Shown here piece by piece: positions 13,751 through 53,600 of a stretch of DNA of 64,000 nucleotides. The notes under the pieces are model-generated. The model saw only the letters and a list, made by a program, of their open reading frames with translations. It did not search any database and had not been told where the DNA came from. The DNA comes from Zhengitettix transpicula (Eukaryota; Arthropoda; Insecta; Orthoptera; Tetrigidae), in NCBI GenBank assembly GCA_037074705.1, contig CM073591.1, forward strand, positions 40,032,587 to 40,096,586. Reading direction: 5' to 3'. Made by a program: the position numbers and the translations under genes. Numbering within the stretch: the first letter of the stretch is position 1; each line of letters opens with the position of its first letter.

Positions 13751-14206
13751 CGTGGGGATGCCTTTTCCTCTCCGTTTTTGAACTAAGGTTCCCACAAGCC
13801 GAGGCACCTCGGCCTGTTTTGAGAGATGTATGTTCCGGGGTCACAGACCTTGGGCATACGGTAAGAGTTGTCCGCTATTCCCATTGGAATAGTCGGCCAG
13901 CTGTCTCCTAAACTGGTCGAGGCACGGAGAAGGGAATGCTGCGTCCCCACAGCAAACTCCTCTCCCGCTATCGGAAGGGCGTGGGACAAGTACCCAATGC
14001 CCGACCTACCTGATGCAGGTTTTTCTAGGGTTTTCCCTGCATTTCTTTAGGCGACTGCCAGGTAGGATCCTTAAAATATAGCCTGGAGGCTCTTGTAACC
14101 CTTGGCTACCTTCTTCTACCCTTCCGCATTCCCCCCTTTCAAATCCCTTCCTATGCTATTAAAGGGGAGTTACCCAACGTGGATTACCCTCATGTAGCCT
14201 GTTGCC
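13751..14206 (-). repeat. Unidentified ~460-bp repeat, copy 3 (inverted)
   Basis: The same repeat in reverse: tttttgaactaaggttccca near the left end, then ggcatacggtaagagttg, cagctgtctcctaaactgg and tggattaccctcatgtagcc at the right end. It is closest to copy 2, sharing the two-base-extended CCTCGG-CTTG block that copy 1 lacks. A CT-rich microsatellite (13680-13715) lies to its left. Confidence 0.75.
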
Positions 14207-15620
14207 CTAAAAAAAACAACAACAAAAAACGGTTCCTCCAGCTAAATACAAATCTATTGTGTATGGTTTGTAAAAAGCTTAAACTTTGTGTTTTTAACTT
14301 TGGATAATTCCAGTCTGAAAGAAATACAGCTCGCAATTATTAAGTCGAAACCTAGGAGAGTGTTTCTGAACGTATTCAACGCTTCGTTGAATTAGCTAAG
14401 AGGTTTATTGTTTTATTATAATATTACAATTTTAAGAAAGTTTTTTCCAATTCTTTGAAATTCAACCACTCGCTTTTTAGTAGTAATTAGTCAATTATTC
14501 TGATGAACTTGTCGTTATGGTAACAAGAATCAGCCATGTATTGTATAGTCCATGAGGCTTCCATCACAAATGTGCTACTGAAGTTTCTTTTGGCAATGGA
14601 GTGGAATAAGAATTTGCCGTTTTTACTGTTTTCCTCAAGAGGAGAACAGTAAATTTTCATTCGTTTTTAATGATACATGAAGGAATTGAATCTAAACATA
14701 ATCGCCCGATTACTCCTACTAGTAATGGCTTTACTTAACCAAAAGTCTGTGAAGGCGAGCTTTGATTTTATTCCATGATGTAACTTAACCCTCAAATTAT
14801 TGATTAAGATATAGACAATTGATAACCAGAATAAATATACCTATACTTCACAACGTGTGTACGTCTTACCACATTCCATCAAACGTCATTACAAAATTTT
14901 GCCTGCTCTCTCCAAAATTATAGTAAATATTTTAAAACTTCGTAGTGAACGCAATTTCTTGAATCGTGTTCGTCACGCCCAAAATACAAATAATCAAGTG
15001 GTGCGACCTTTATGGTGAGGAAAAAAAGGTTATCGAATTGATTTGATTGGTAAACCTCGGCGTGATTGTCGGGGTTATCTCATAGGAAGCAGAGTTTGCG
15101 GAAAACGAAACTGTCTGCTGTCGTAACTTTGTTTCTACGATTTTAATGATGTATTAGTGCGTTCAGTTCCTGCGCACAGATGTTCCGGAAGCAGCTGTGT
15201 TCTACGGGCGCGTGCAGTTCTCTGCATTTCGTTTTTTTTTCTTTTAAAAAATAAAAGAATCTAGCTCGTGCTAGTTAGACGTTTGCATTCTAGTAGCTGG
15301 AAGAAGAATATTTAAATTCTTGTATAAAGTACCGAAAACTCCAAAATATGTTCTTGGGAACAATAAAGTTTGGAGCTTATCTCCACTGACCTTTCTGGGA
15401 CAAAAAATTCAGAATAGACCGAAAAGGTTTACATATTTCGTTTTGATTTGGATGCACACCCCCCCCCCAAAGTTCGAGTCCATTGGCCCATAATGGTCTG
15501 ACGACTGCGATACCCGTCACTTTCTTCTCATCTGCCACTGTAATTCTCTTGTCTTGATATCAACTAGTTTTCTCTTTTTTGGCTATATGGTATTTCCACG
15601 TCAGTTTGGTATCTAAGTGT

Positions 15621-16174
15621 AGTTAAGTATATTACTGTTTGTGTTTTCGGAATCAACCACTCAGTGTTACCAACCCTCAAAAAAACAAATTCAAACCCGT
15701 TATAGTCACAGTTCTCTTACTTTCTGAAAATGCTTAAAAAAATATTTCGTTTCATTCGTCCACACCAGGAGTGTTCGGAGTTGTATTAACAGACATCGAT
15801 CGCAAAGGACGTATGCGGCAAGCGATCGACAAAAATAAGTAAGACGGTGAGACTGGGGGAGGGGGGGGGGTTATAGAAACTAAGCTCTGTGGCAGGTGAT
15901 GAGCGTTAGTTTCTATAACCCCCCCCCCCTCTCCCCCAGTCTCACCGTCTTACTTATTTTTGTCGATCGCTTGCCGCATACGTCCTTTGCGATCGATGTC
16001 TGTTAATACAACTCCGAACACTCCTGGTGTGGACGAATGAAACGAAATATTTTTTTTAGGCATTTTCAGAAAGTAAGAGTACTGTGACTGTGACTAAATT
16101 TTTTTTATTTTTTTGAGGGTTGGTAACACTGAGTGGTTTATTCCGAAAACACAAACAGTAAGATACTTTAACTA
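15621..16174. mobile_element. 554-bp near-perfect palindrome (foldback element)
   Basis: The left arm is 15621-15883 and the right arm 15906-16174, around a 22-base loop. The inner ~130 bases of each arm pair essentially without mismatch, including a G10 tract at 15861-15870 facing C11 at 15919-15929 and the block gcggcaagcgatcgac. The outer part has small differences (ccctcaaaaaaac against ggtagged ttttttgaggg). The ends are TAGTTAA / TTAACTA, so a TA target duplication is possible. There is no coding content. If transcribed it would form a long double-stranded RNA. Confidence 0.85.
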
Positions 16175-17084
16175 AAATATTATCTTTATTGTACATTCAG
16201 TATGTGCACACGTAATAGCAATTATAATATATGTATCTATGTCATTAACACACAATCTTTGGATTTCGTCCGCGTACTTTTCATAAGATGGCACGTAATT
16301 CCTAAAAGACATGACAGGTGTTCGTCAGTTAACCGACTGTGATATTTTGATTTAATTGCCTTTCATTTCAGGAAACGCAGATTCGCAAAGCTAAGTTGAC
16401 CCAAATAATCCAGTTATTTGAAACGCAATTTGTTTTAAATATTGATATTTCTCTTCAGATATAAAAAACCAAAATTTTGCTTCACTTGCTTTGAGATGTA
16501 TATTTGAAATGATCTGCAATATTTCATTTTCGACAGAAGTCGTCTAGGTACAAGGTGTTTGATATTTTAGTAGCAGATTTTTCAACGTCCACACAAGAGA
16601 ACGGACAACCCATAAAAGTTGTAATGTTCGTTAATTTGTTAAAATCGGGGGAAAACGGTTTTCCAATTCACTCAGAATATTTCTTACATCTGTCACGATT
16701 CTCCACAGGGTATATATACGCACAAATATCACAACTGTAAAATCTTTACATTGTTAATTTTTCTGAATTAAAAAAAACACAATAAAAACACGTCTGTCAC
16801 AAATGCCGCAATTTAAGTTAGGACTTACCCTTGCTTTCAAAGCTGGTATTTTTTAAAAATCGTTTGAATTTCGTTGATTAATAATTAGTAGCTGCTATTT
16901 ACATTTGGTAGCGTTTATGACGAGAATAATGTCGGTAATGGTCTTATCTTTCCTTTGTAGCTCCACGTTAATGATATTTAAATGACATGTCGCATTTGTT
17001 AAAAAAGCTAATTTTTCATTTTAAAGTATCTTCGTGTCATTTTTAAATTTCTTGGGAGAATATAGAAAGAAGAAGGTGTAGATA

Positions 17085-17575
17085 GGCTATATATAGGGTA
17101 ATCCACACAGTGGCAACTCTCCTCGTATAGGAAAGAAAGAGGTAGAGTAAGGTAGCTAAGGGTTGACTAGGATCCCAAGGCTATAGTTTAAGGATCCTAC
17201 CTTGCATTTTCCTAAAAACGATGCAGATAAAACCCTAAAAAATCTGCATCAGGTAGGTCGGGAATTTTGTACTTGTCCCACGCCCTTCCGATGGCAGGAG
17301 AGGGGGTTTTCTGTGTGGTCGCAGCATTCCCTTCTCCGTGTCTCGAACAGTTTAGGAGGCAGCTGGCCGACTATTCCAATAGGAATAGCGAACAACACTT
17401 ACCGTATGCCCAAGGTCTGCGACCCCGGAACATGCACCTCTCAAAACAGGCCGAGGTGCGTCGGCTTGTGGGAACCTTAGTTCAAAAACCAGAGAGATGT
17501 GAAGGCAGTCCCAAAGGTAGCCTCATCAATAGCTCTCTGGGAAGGTTCACCTATGAGAGAACAGCCCTCGCAGGC
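17085..17575 (+). repeat. Unidentified ~460-bp repeat, copy 4
   Basis: Runs from agggtaatccacacagtgg to gagagaacagccctcgcagg. It looks full-length because it keeps both the 5' block and the ccctcgcagg end. It diverges more than copies 1-3. An open frame of about 90 codons crosses the core, parallel to frames in copies 2 and 3. Confidence 0.75.
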
Positions 17576-17645
17576 TTCTTTGATATAGATATATTTCCGT
17601 GATATAGATATATTTCCGACCGTTTGAGCGTCAATAATCCACACT

Positions 17646-17649
<4 letters not shown>

Positions 17650-17695
<46 letters not shown>
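17650..17695. repeat. (AT)n microsatellite
   Basis: Uninterrupted AT dinucleotides for about 46 bases, about 75 bases downstream of copy 4 of the unidentified repeat. Confidence 0.95.
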
Positions 17696-17699
<4 letters not shown>

Positions 17700-19045
17700 G
17701 AAATGGTGACGATAGTTTGAGTTAAACTGAGAAACTGAGGAAACCTAGTCACCCAACCTATTATTCTTAGGTGCTTTGTCAGATTCAAGGACAAAAGATT
17801 ATTGAATAGGGTAGTTTGGTCTGCGCAACTACTTTCTACCAGTTAATACCTGACGATAACAAGCTGATTTACTTATCTACGAAGCTCAAGGGCGTGAATT
17901 TGCAACTTGTATATCACCGAGTGTCGGTTTAGTCTTGGCGAAATCGACGCCAATTGACCGATAATTTAACTGTTTTATCATTGCCGTGCGGAAGAATCGA
18001 AATGAAAACCTTAAGGAAAATTATTTATGGAAACGTATGTGGAACTGACACTGAGTTAGACATTTCTAAGTAGAGTAAAATACCTTTTTTGAACAGTAAT
18101 AAAACTACCAAATTAGAAGAATCCTTTCTTATGGCCGAATCGTTTTGTAAAAGGTTTAAACGAAATCAGATATATAGTTATTAAGATACGTAGTAAAATA
18201 AAATATGCTAATACTAGGAATGCAGATGCAAATGTTTGCATATATTACAGCTGTACTTCTGAAATAGTTAAAATATTTTTTTAAAAAAATGGAAATGGTG
18301 ATGTTAATATTAACATTACTTTCTGATGCGATTACTTGGGTATAAGTTATCGTATTCGTGAAGGAGAAGTTACCTAATTTGAAGAAGAATTGGGAAATAG
18401 TTAATCTTAATTATGAAGTACGTGGTTATATATAGAAATCACCTGATCCTTTGGAAACCAGTAAAATTGAATCTATTGAAACCTCAGGCAGTAGGAAAAT
18501 TTTAAGCTTTAAATAGACATACCAAATGCATGCAATAACAGGAAAGTAGGTACCCAGTTAATGGCTAATGAGGGTAAGAACAGACCAAGACAACGATCGC
18601 ATTTTGTCAATCAAATGATTAAGGACGTGTGACGGGGTAAGAACTTTGATGTTTACGGAAAGAACAACATCTATTGGTGAGACTAAATTTTTTAACTGGG
18701 TGAACCGAGAAAAAAAATAGAATAAATTAAATTTCTTGTGAGCAGTTCAACTGAGACGATGATAGCGCCCCATGAAGCTGATAAATTTACATCTGAAAGT
18801 GAATTAAAATTAAGCCTTCTGTTTTGTGATTTTTGTTGTTCGTAATTAAATCTTGATCCAAAATATTTCTGCAGTGGGGAAAAACCAGATCAGGTCAGGA
18901 TTCGAACCCAGTCTGGTTTCTTCTCCAAATCGTTTGGGTAAATAAATTTGTGAACTTGTAAATTAAAAGAGAATCTTAAAATTTACGCCTGTGTATATAT
19001 ACATATATTGCAGTAATTAATTGAAATCAATTAATTAAATGATTA

Positions 19046-19200
19046 GCCACACGTTGGTGAAGCCAAAATGTAATGATCGATTTAAAAACAAACAATTAAT
19101 TATGCAAGGTTAAAATTGGGCCACACGTTGATGACGCCAAATGTAATATTCGCAATTGAATTTAAAATATGCCACACGTTGATTGCACTATTTGAACTAT
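19046..19200. repeat. Three spaced direct repeats gccacacgttg-
   Basis: GCCACACGTTGGTGAAGCCA at 19046, GCCACACGTTGATGACGCCA at 19120 and GCCACACGTTGATT at 19171, the first two followed by AATGTAAT. Spacing is about 74 and 51 bases. This layout may be the edge of an LTR-type or other retroelement whose body is not recognisable. The GC-rich patch at 19660-19740 (ttccgccaattatgccacc) could belong to it. Confidence 0.5.
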
Positions 19201-19841
19201 ACATGAAAGGATGTCAATAATAAAATTTTATTTAAATAAACAAACTCATTAATTTATTATATTTAAAATAATTCAAATTACAAATAATTATTCGATGACC
19301 TTTTTCAACATATATTTCATACAACAAACAAATTTTACTCTTAATCTCAGGGTCTTTTTCTGGGCCTTTAAATAAAGAAATGTATTACTCCCTTTTCATA
19401 CAATCAAACTTCTGTGACGATTACACTTTTATGAAATATTACAAATTAGTATTTACAATATTCATCAAAAAATCGAAATCTGACGATTTTATCTTTAATC
19501 TAACGTTCACAATGATAATTTAAATGAGGTATAACTTATAGTTTTTTCTGGTACCTGGGCAATTTAATTCTTTCAGCAACACACACTCTTCAATTTAAAA
19601 AAAAACAAAAAAAAACAGGCCATTCTTTCACTGAATTTACACTTCACTGTTGGATTTACGAGATTGGCGGAACCTGGTAGACGACTTTTCCGCCAATTAT
19701 GCCACCTACAGTGCCTCGGCCTGTTCCATTATCGACCATTGTTGTGTGTCTTTGTGTCTCTTTGCCGATAACAATTTAAGTCCACAATGTTTATAATTAT
19801 TAAATATTAATTGCCCTTTAATTATTATAATATATTACGAT

Positions 19842-19986
19842 TATTAACAATATGGCCAAAACACAGACCTCAAAAGAATAAAAACAGGTAGAATGTTCAT
19901 GTACTTGAGAAGCTTTGGCTGTGGAAGAAACGTTGTACCTGTTTTTATTCTTGTGAAGTATATTTTTTGGCCATATTGTTCATAAT
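19842..19986. mobile_element. 145-bp hairpin element (MITE-like)
   Basis: The left end ttaacaatatggccaaaa and the right end ttttttggccatattgttca are inverted copies. A second inverted pair, agaataaaaacaggt and acctgtttttattct, lies inside. The loop is about 45 bases. It is a short TIR element without coding content. Confidence 0.7.
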
Positions 19987-22344
19987 TTTAAAAGAGAATT
20001 TTTTTTATTATTTATTTTCACTATTAGAAACTAAGAGCTATTTTAAATTTTTATGACCATGACCCTGTATCGTTGACTTTATTAACAAATCCCTTGGCTC
20101 ATGCCATAGAAGCTAAATCTTATAAAAAAAATCTTTTATTGAGCCAATATCGGTTTTCGTTCCTTTTTGCGGTTCAGATACAGCTTTATCCGACTGATTG
20201 TGACAGAACGCCTCCGCCAATATGCTGATCCATTTTCTGTTGTTTCAAGCTTCCTTAAGAAATTATTTTCTACGTAACCAGCAGCAAGGATTTTTTTCCC
20301 TTTCTGGCTCAGAGAAACAAAATAAAAAGAGAAAAGGGAAAATAATTTCCGCAGAATAATTTTACAATAAAGGAGATAACCGAAATAACGAACCAACATT
20401 CCGAAAAGGTAAAGGCAGGTTGATAAGGAAAAATTGGAACAAAAAAATAATATAAAAAAGGAGTCAAGATAACTTGAAAACGGAGCAGACTTTAACATTT
20501 AATTAGTAATTTCTTCTGTTTGTGAATAGATAATTCTGAACTATCACTGCCAAGGAATATTACGAACGTAAATGCTTTTTATCTTAATGCTATATTTTCC
20601 AAGTCGCTGAAGTTAAAAATAACGGATAGGAACTGAAGCATTTGTATAGAGACAGAAGTGAAATAATGTATTATAAATACTGGTCGAGAGAGCTTCAGTT
20701 ATCTTTTTTGGCCCTATTAATTTCTTCTCTAATTTTGATTACAAAGTTGTATTCCACTTAATTTCTTCATATAAACAGACATTGTGCTACAAGCGATTGA
20801 AATGTCAGACTAACTGTAATAATTAAGGACATTCTGGCGTGGTTTACCTACGCGATCGGTATTCAGATTCTTCTCAGTTTTCTTACCCGCTTGAGGAAAA
20901 GGAGAAACAAACTATCCCAATATTTGCCTGAGCGACTAGGGAAAACCTTGCTAAACCTAATAGAGGAAATTCATCAAAGCTCTATCTCTTCTCCATTGCT
21001 TTTCTCTCCCACCTGGTTGGTACAAACCATTACAATTAAACTTCGGGCATTAAATCACCAAATTATGTGCTTTTTGTTTGAACCATGCAACTTCTCATAA
21101 TCTTGTCTTCCGTTGTCCAAGTACCGTTAGGACCTTAAATTTCATTCTAATCTTCTGATATACACGCTGATCTATTTTTATATAAAATATTTATTACTTA
21201 AATAAAGCAGGAAAATATGTTGCACTATTCTCAAAGTTGAAGGAAGATTTCACATTACGTTGAGCAGCAATTATTTCAGTAAATGGATAGTTTTATCTAC
21301 GAGTCATTTTTTGTAGGAGCTGATTCTGAATATGAAGTCAGAATTTAATCATCGGACTCGATTTCACGTAATACGATATATGTCAATTTACATTACACAA
21401 CACACCACTTCAGTATCACTTTACGGGTCGTAGTGGATAAGGATTTCTATTTCTGAGCGAAAAGAGAAAAGTATTTTTCAACAGACCAGAGTACATTTGA
21501 AAAAACTTAAGGTTATTTAAAAGTTTCAAAATATTTTCTGAAGACATTTCTGCGAATAACATGTGAGTTAATTATGGAAAATTGCAATAAATGGTTACAA
21601 CGACTAGAAAATACTCATCTCGGTTTTGGCAGCGAAAAAAGGATTAATAATACATGATAAACATTCATTACGTTCTCTTCAATATAGAATGGAACATTAT
21701 TGACTTATCAAAAATGTGTACTGCTAAAACGTATAGTAATCTTAATCAAAATGTCATAAATTTGGAACACGTATTTTCCATTTGACAGACAAAAGTTAAA
21801 ATGTATTTAATTACGTTACTTTCCTCAAACACGTTCCTTTGACAAGCAAGGATTTATGTCTTCTTGCTCTCGAAATAACTGCTTTACTTTGCCAAAGATT
21901 AATTAACTGATATTTGAGACTTTCACGGCAGCTTACACGTATTAAAGACCTCTGTAAATCGTTATCTAGAGAACAGCTGGAGGCGACGTATTCCAATTTC
22001 AGAATAACCTGTTCTCGTGTTGTGCAGTTGAAAACGTCAAAATCTTCAGGTCTCGCAGCGAATACAATACATAAATACCTCTTAATTTTACAAGGAATGC
22101 CACGTGGAATTCCAACCAAGTGTTTAAAAAAAACAGCACAAAATTGTCTGCAATTTGGGAAGGACAACGAACGTATGCATGAGATAAAAGATACTTTTAT
22201 AAAATGCACTAATTATATTTGTTCCACTAAACTCTTAATAATTTTAAGAGTTTAATGCAGTTTGTGTCATTAGACTATATGATCGAGTGAGTCAGTATAG
22301 GGAGGTGATGTCACAAATAATAAAAGTTGATATGTTGATATGAT

Positions 22345-22470
22345 TATAACACGCGTCAGCGGTGAAGGTGTATGGCGCAGATTCAGGGGAGGGAGGCAGC
22401 GCAGAATAAACGCATACACGACACGCTCTGCCTCGTACGTTTACGCTAATAGACAGCGACGATTTGCACG
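22345..22470. promoter_or_regulatory. CpG cluster at the edge of the CpG-poor domain
   Basis: About fourteen CpG in 125 bases (acgcgtcagcggtg, gcagcgcag, acgcatacacgacacgct, ctcgtacgtttacg, agcgacgat) in an otherwise AT-rich setting, 1 kb before the first recognised slpr exon. It could be an alternative promoter or simply unmethylated DNA. No core promoter motif is convincing. Confidence 0.25.
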
Positions 22471-23414
22471 TTCTTTTTTGCAACATTAGTTCACTTTTAT
22501 TTTTATCCGTTATGTATACTCGTGTCTTACCTCAGTATATTTTATCTAGCTTACAATTAGAAGAATAATAATGGTAGCGAGATTTCAAGAACTTTATTTT
22601 GATGGTTTAAAATTATTTTTCGAGTTATGGACATTCTCCAGCTTTTCACTGTAGCCAACAGGACGTAGAATACACCTTTGTTTACGAACTTTTAAGTCGG
22701 ACCACATCCAGAACTTCCGTGGAATCGCGATTGCAACATATGTTGAGTATTCCTCTCATTCAGTGGCTGATGAAAATTACAAAATCAGTAAATTAAGAAA
22801 GTTAATTTATTCCCTATTTTCGATTTTATTCAATAAACTTTAAAAAAACCTCTGTATTATATAGTACACTGCTTTCAAGTTCATGGAAATATTTTATTAA
22901 TTTAAATAAAATAAATAAAAAATAAAAATTGAGTCGTAGAATGGGGAGAAGTATTGCCACATTCTTCTACAAGATGTGTGGTTTGTTTATTCAAGATTGT
23001 TACTAATTAAGTTATTGCTCTGGTGATTTTAAATTATTTGTTGTGCACTGGTGGACACACTACTCCTCTACCAAGGAAAATATTGTGGGTTTGGTTTGAA
23101 TGAATTTACCAGCTCTAATGATTAAGTTAGACATTTATTAGATGTCACTGTCTTCCATAATAGACTGAGCTGATTTAGCCAAAACTTAACCATTTGCCAC
23201 TATGTTTTTGTTGATTAGTGGTCTTTCCTGTGTAAATTTCAGAATACATATAGATTTTTTTATATCAATTTGATGCAATCATTATACAGAGTCATTAATT
23301 TCCATCAATTAATTGCTATTGTGAAATAAGTTCGCCAAAACTATGTGTGTGGGGAAAAAATAGATTTGTGCAGGTGGAATATGAACATAAAATTTGATTT
23401 TAAAGTTTTTTTAA

Positions 23415-50342
<26,928 letters not shown>

Positions 50343-50460
50343 CGGCGGCTGAATGCCCGTCCTAGGTGGCGGGCAACAAGTACTTAATAGTGAGGGAGGG
50401 ATTGTAATTGAGTTAGTTATTAAAATAAATTAAATTATTGATATGTAATATCTTGGCACA
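50343..50460 (+). terminator. slpr: slpr 3' UTR start and candidate poly(A) signal
   Basis: An AATAAA hexamer sits at 50424-50429, about 85 bases after the stop, followed by a T/G-rich stretch near 50470 (tttgtttgtagg). This would give a very short 3' UTR. Other AATAAA copies lie further down, so longer forms are possible. Confidence 0.45.
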
Positions 50461-50504
50461 CGTCTTAATTTGTTTGTAGGAAGGGAGATAAAAGTAGTTA
50501 TTCC

Positions 50505-50566
50505 ATATATATATATCATCAAATGTGACTTTGTCACTTAATAATTAAATCCTTAACATTTGTGTG

Positions 50567-50636
<70 letters not shown>
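50505..50636. repeat. MITE C tip followed by (TA)n array
   Basis: catcaaatgtgactttgtca then cttaataattaaatccttaa is the reverse of the family C end seen at 38105-38150. It is followed by TA repeats at 50572-50636. Confidence 0.7.
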
Positions 50637-50637
<1 letters not shown>

Positions 50638-53600
50638 CTTTGAATAATATTACTTGGAAGTTGTAAAATCAGTTTTCATTTGTCAACCACCACAATCAAA
50701 GTTATAGTTTTTTTCACATATGAATTTCTTCACTTATTAATGGTATTTGAGACAACAGAGATTTAACACATTATTTGAAAGTAAGTTTAGGAATAACCCT
50801 TTTCACCATTGTTGCCTTAATTGAAGCCAGAAAGTTTATATACAAACCTCTAAGCATATTATTAATCAAACATTTCTGACATGTAAACATAAGTGAATTA
50901 TTGCAGCTTCATAGGTACTGTCATATGTACTGCAAATATTCTTGAGCTTTGTGTAAATTATTAAGTCCATTTATCGATAAATTAATTTTTGGCATCTGAA
51001 ACTTTAGTGGGTCACAATTGACATTTTGAATGAATTAATGTTCATTATTTAGTACACACTGAAGTGTTAGTAAAACTTTACTGTTTCTGATATAGTTCAT
51101 CTGACATTCATTTTATTGGTTCTTATCTGCATTATACTTCATATTTTAGTTTTCTTGTTATGTGTTTGAAAAATTATTTGTCTTCATCTGAAATAATAGG
51201 TCTCCCGTCTTTCAAGCGATAATGTGTGAGCCATTTTATTACCGTTTTCTCGGGGTTGTATATATCATATATTCTAAAAATCATAATGAAAACATAAATA
51301 TGTTATGCAATATGTAATCTAGTTTCAGAAATTATGTAAACTAAATTATAATGTATGATAGTTTCTTAAGTTTTCTGTGTTAAGCTACTTGTTTCTAAAT
51401 TCCTATAATTTCCCTCACAATAATATAACATAATTTTCAGTGTTAGAAGACTTAGGAAATGTACAATAATTGTGCTTAGCCTTAAGGTCTCTGGTACAAT
51501 CAAATATGTTGAACTGAGCAACATCAAGATATTTTCAAGTAAGATAATTGTAAATACCTAATTAACATTTAATCAAATTAAGTATGTTTAAATTGTGGCT
51601 TCCAGGAGAAGTGTTTTTTTATATATATATTCTGACATTCCAGTAAGTATAATTTTACTTTTGTAAGGGACTTCAATTGTCCCTATTTCGACAATGTGAT
51701 CAGATGACAGATAGCATTTGTAAAGTAAGAATTGACTAGAGATGGAGACTGTAAAGGATCCTTTTATTTAAGTATTATAAGCTTCTGGCAAAAAGAATAA
51801 TCTTAATATATGAACGAAACTGATATTTAGAGGTAACTGTATCCAGAACTGTTACACCACTGGGTACAAATTTTGTTGCTCAAATTTAAATGCTTTGAAT
51901 AATTCTCAAAGTAATTATACTATGTACTGCTATAATTTGCATTTAACTAAATGGAGAACAAGGTTTTACATACAGTTCTCTCTAAAAGTGCAAATAATTC
52001 TAAACATTTTCTCTGTAATTGCTGAAGCAATGGCCAAGGAGAATAATACTGAGAGCTCATTTTGCCTGTGTGGTATAGACTGTGCAATGATATTTCTTAA
52101 TTATTTTGCTGTTCTTCAACTTCAACTTCTGCTTAGTATGAGTGATTAAAAGTCAGTATAGCTGTAGGTTATTGTATGAATTTTATGACAAAAGCTTTCA
52201 ATTTTGTACCCTGGTAAAGTAAAAAAAAGGATAATTCTTTATTATTATCATGTATATAATAGAGAGTGAGAAAGAGAGAGAATGGCTTATTTGAGAATGA
52301 AGATTGGTTACTATGTAGGATAGAAAACAGTTCAAATATTTGGAGATGTCCTACTACTTCAGGCTTACAGGCTCCACCAAAGTTGGAATTCCACATTTTT
52401 ATGTCAAGTAACACAAGGAGTGGACAATTTATGTCATAAAGAAGGAGGATAGCATCCTTAAATAATGGAAATAATTTTTCTATCCAACATGACCAAAATT
52501 AATATCAGATAAGTGATTATGTATGTATGGATCAGTGTATGAATACAGTGAATGCCTGTTTACAACTTAGCTTAAGGCCCACCAAATAATCACTATGATT
52601 ATAACTGTGTGTGAGCTGGCCTTCACTGTACTGTTCTTTGCTGATAGCGTATGGAGAGGTTAGCTTATGTGCAATCATTTCAGTCCCTACAAAATGCCAT
52701 AATCATATGAAGGCTCATAACTCTGGCCAACAACTCTTTCTGTTTAATGTGTGCTACAGTGAAATATTATTTTGTATTGTCCTCTATAGTTAAATTGACT
52801 TATTCACTTTTTTATTAACTGCAAATCCAAATTCATTCACTACTTTATGCTCATTAATCATTTGATGATTAAACCATAAAGGTGTAACTGTGGACATACT
52901 AAAATATGACATGAGAAGCTGAAATTATGTTGCATCAGGAACACATTGCTTGTCAATTCTTGCTACTGCTTTTTTGGAATGCTCTGAAAGCTGTGCTGCT
53001 GAATAAAACTGAGAATGTATCATAGAACTTGCAAGGATGTATATGTGGTAGCTTTTCTAATGTTAAGAAAATACAGTATTATCACATTAATTTTTGGAGT
53101 CATAAAGCTTTTGAGTATGGCTTGGTATGTACCAATTTAAATATTCCAGTGTAATGGAATTATATGTAGTAGCTTCTTTGAAGCCCATGACATTCTTGTG
53201 ACACAACTTTAAAAATGAAAATGCCTTGTAGAAGTCAGTCTGCCTATGTGTAAATTATATTTAGTACAAACAAGGTGCCTTGGCCTTTACAATATTTCTG
53301 TTGCTACACAATGTGCTCACGTGTATCAGAAATTTATGGTTTTGCCATGATTTGTGATGGTGAAAATTACACTGTAAAATTGTGGTAAGGCTTCACGTTT
53401 GAATTTATTATGATTTTCAATACTGCCTGTGCCTTTTGTGCTTTCAAGTATTAAGAAGGACTGTAAAATTGTTACTTTCTGTGCTCGCATGTTTTTTTTA
53501 TATCTTTGGTTCCCTTAAATTTGACATTGTTTCAGTTTCCAGGCAGGAATTTTTACATGTGTAATAATTTATACTCACATATTGACATACAATTATTGCA

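Larger units (their letters stand above)
1..22340. other. Repeat- and CpG-rich region without recognisable exon
   Basis: I see no exon here that matches a known protein. The space is AT-rich unique-looking DNA interrupted by the repeats listed separately. The slpr kinase exon at 23473 starts in mid-codon, so an upstream exon must exist. Either this whole span is one long 5' intron of slpr or the 5' exons sit in it unrecognised. CpG is clearly more frequent than downstream of 26 kb. A GC-richer patch at 7490-7790 has a 70-codon open frame followed by gtgagt at 7789, but no similarity that I can name. Confidence 0.6.

Noticed and set aside
18895..18915. B-box-like gggttcgaatcc on the - strand
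   Set aside because: No A box partner found upstream on that strand.
20136..20498. 120-codon - strand frame rich in Phe, Leu, Ser and Lys
   Set aside because: It looks like a membrane protein but the composition is what purine/pyrimidine-skewed AT-rich DNA gives, and there is no recognisable family.
21811..22255. Overlapping frames of 132 (-) and 113 (+) codons
   Set aside because: Neither matches anything I know. Mutual antisense openness suggests chance, though expression data would settle it.
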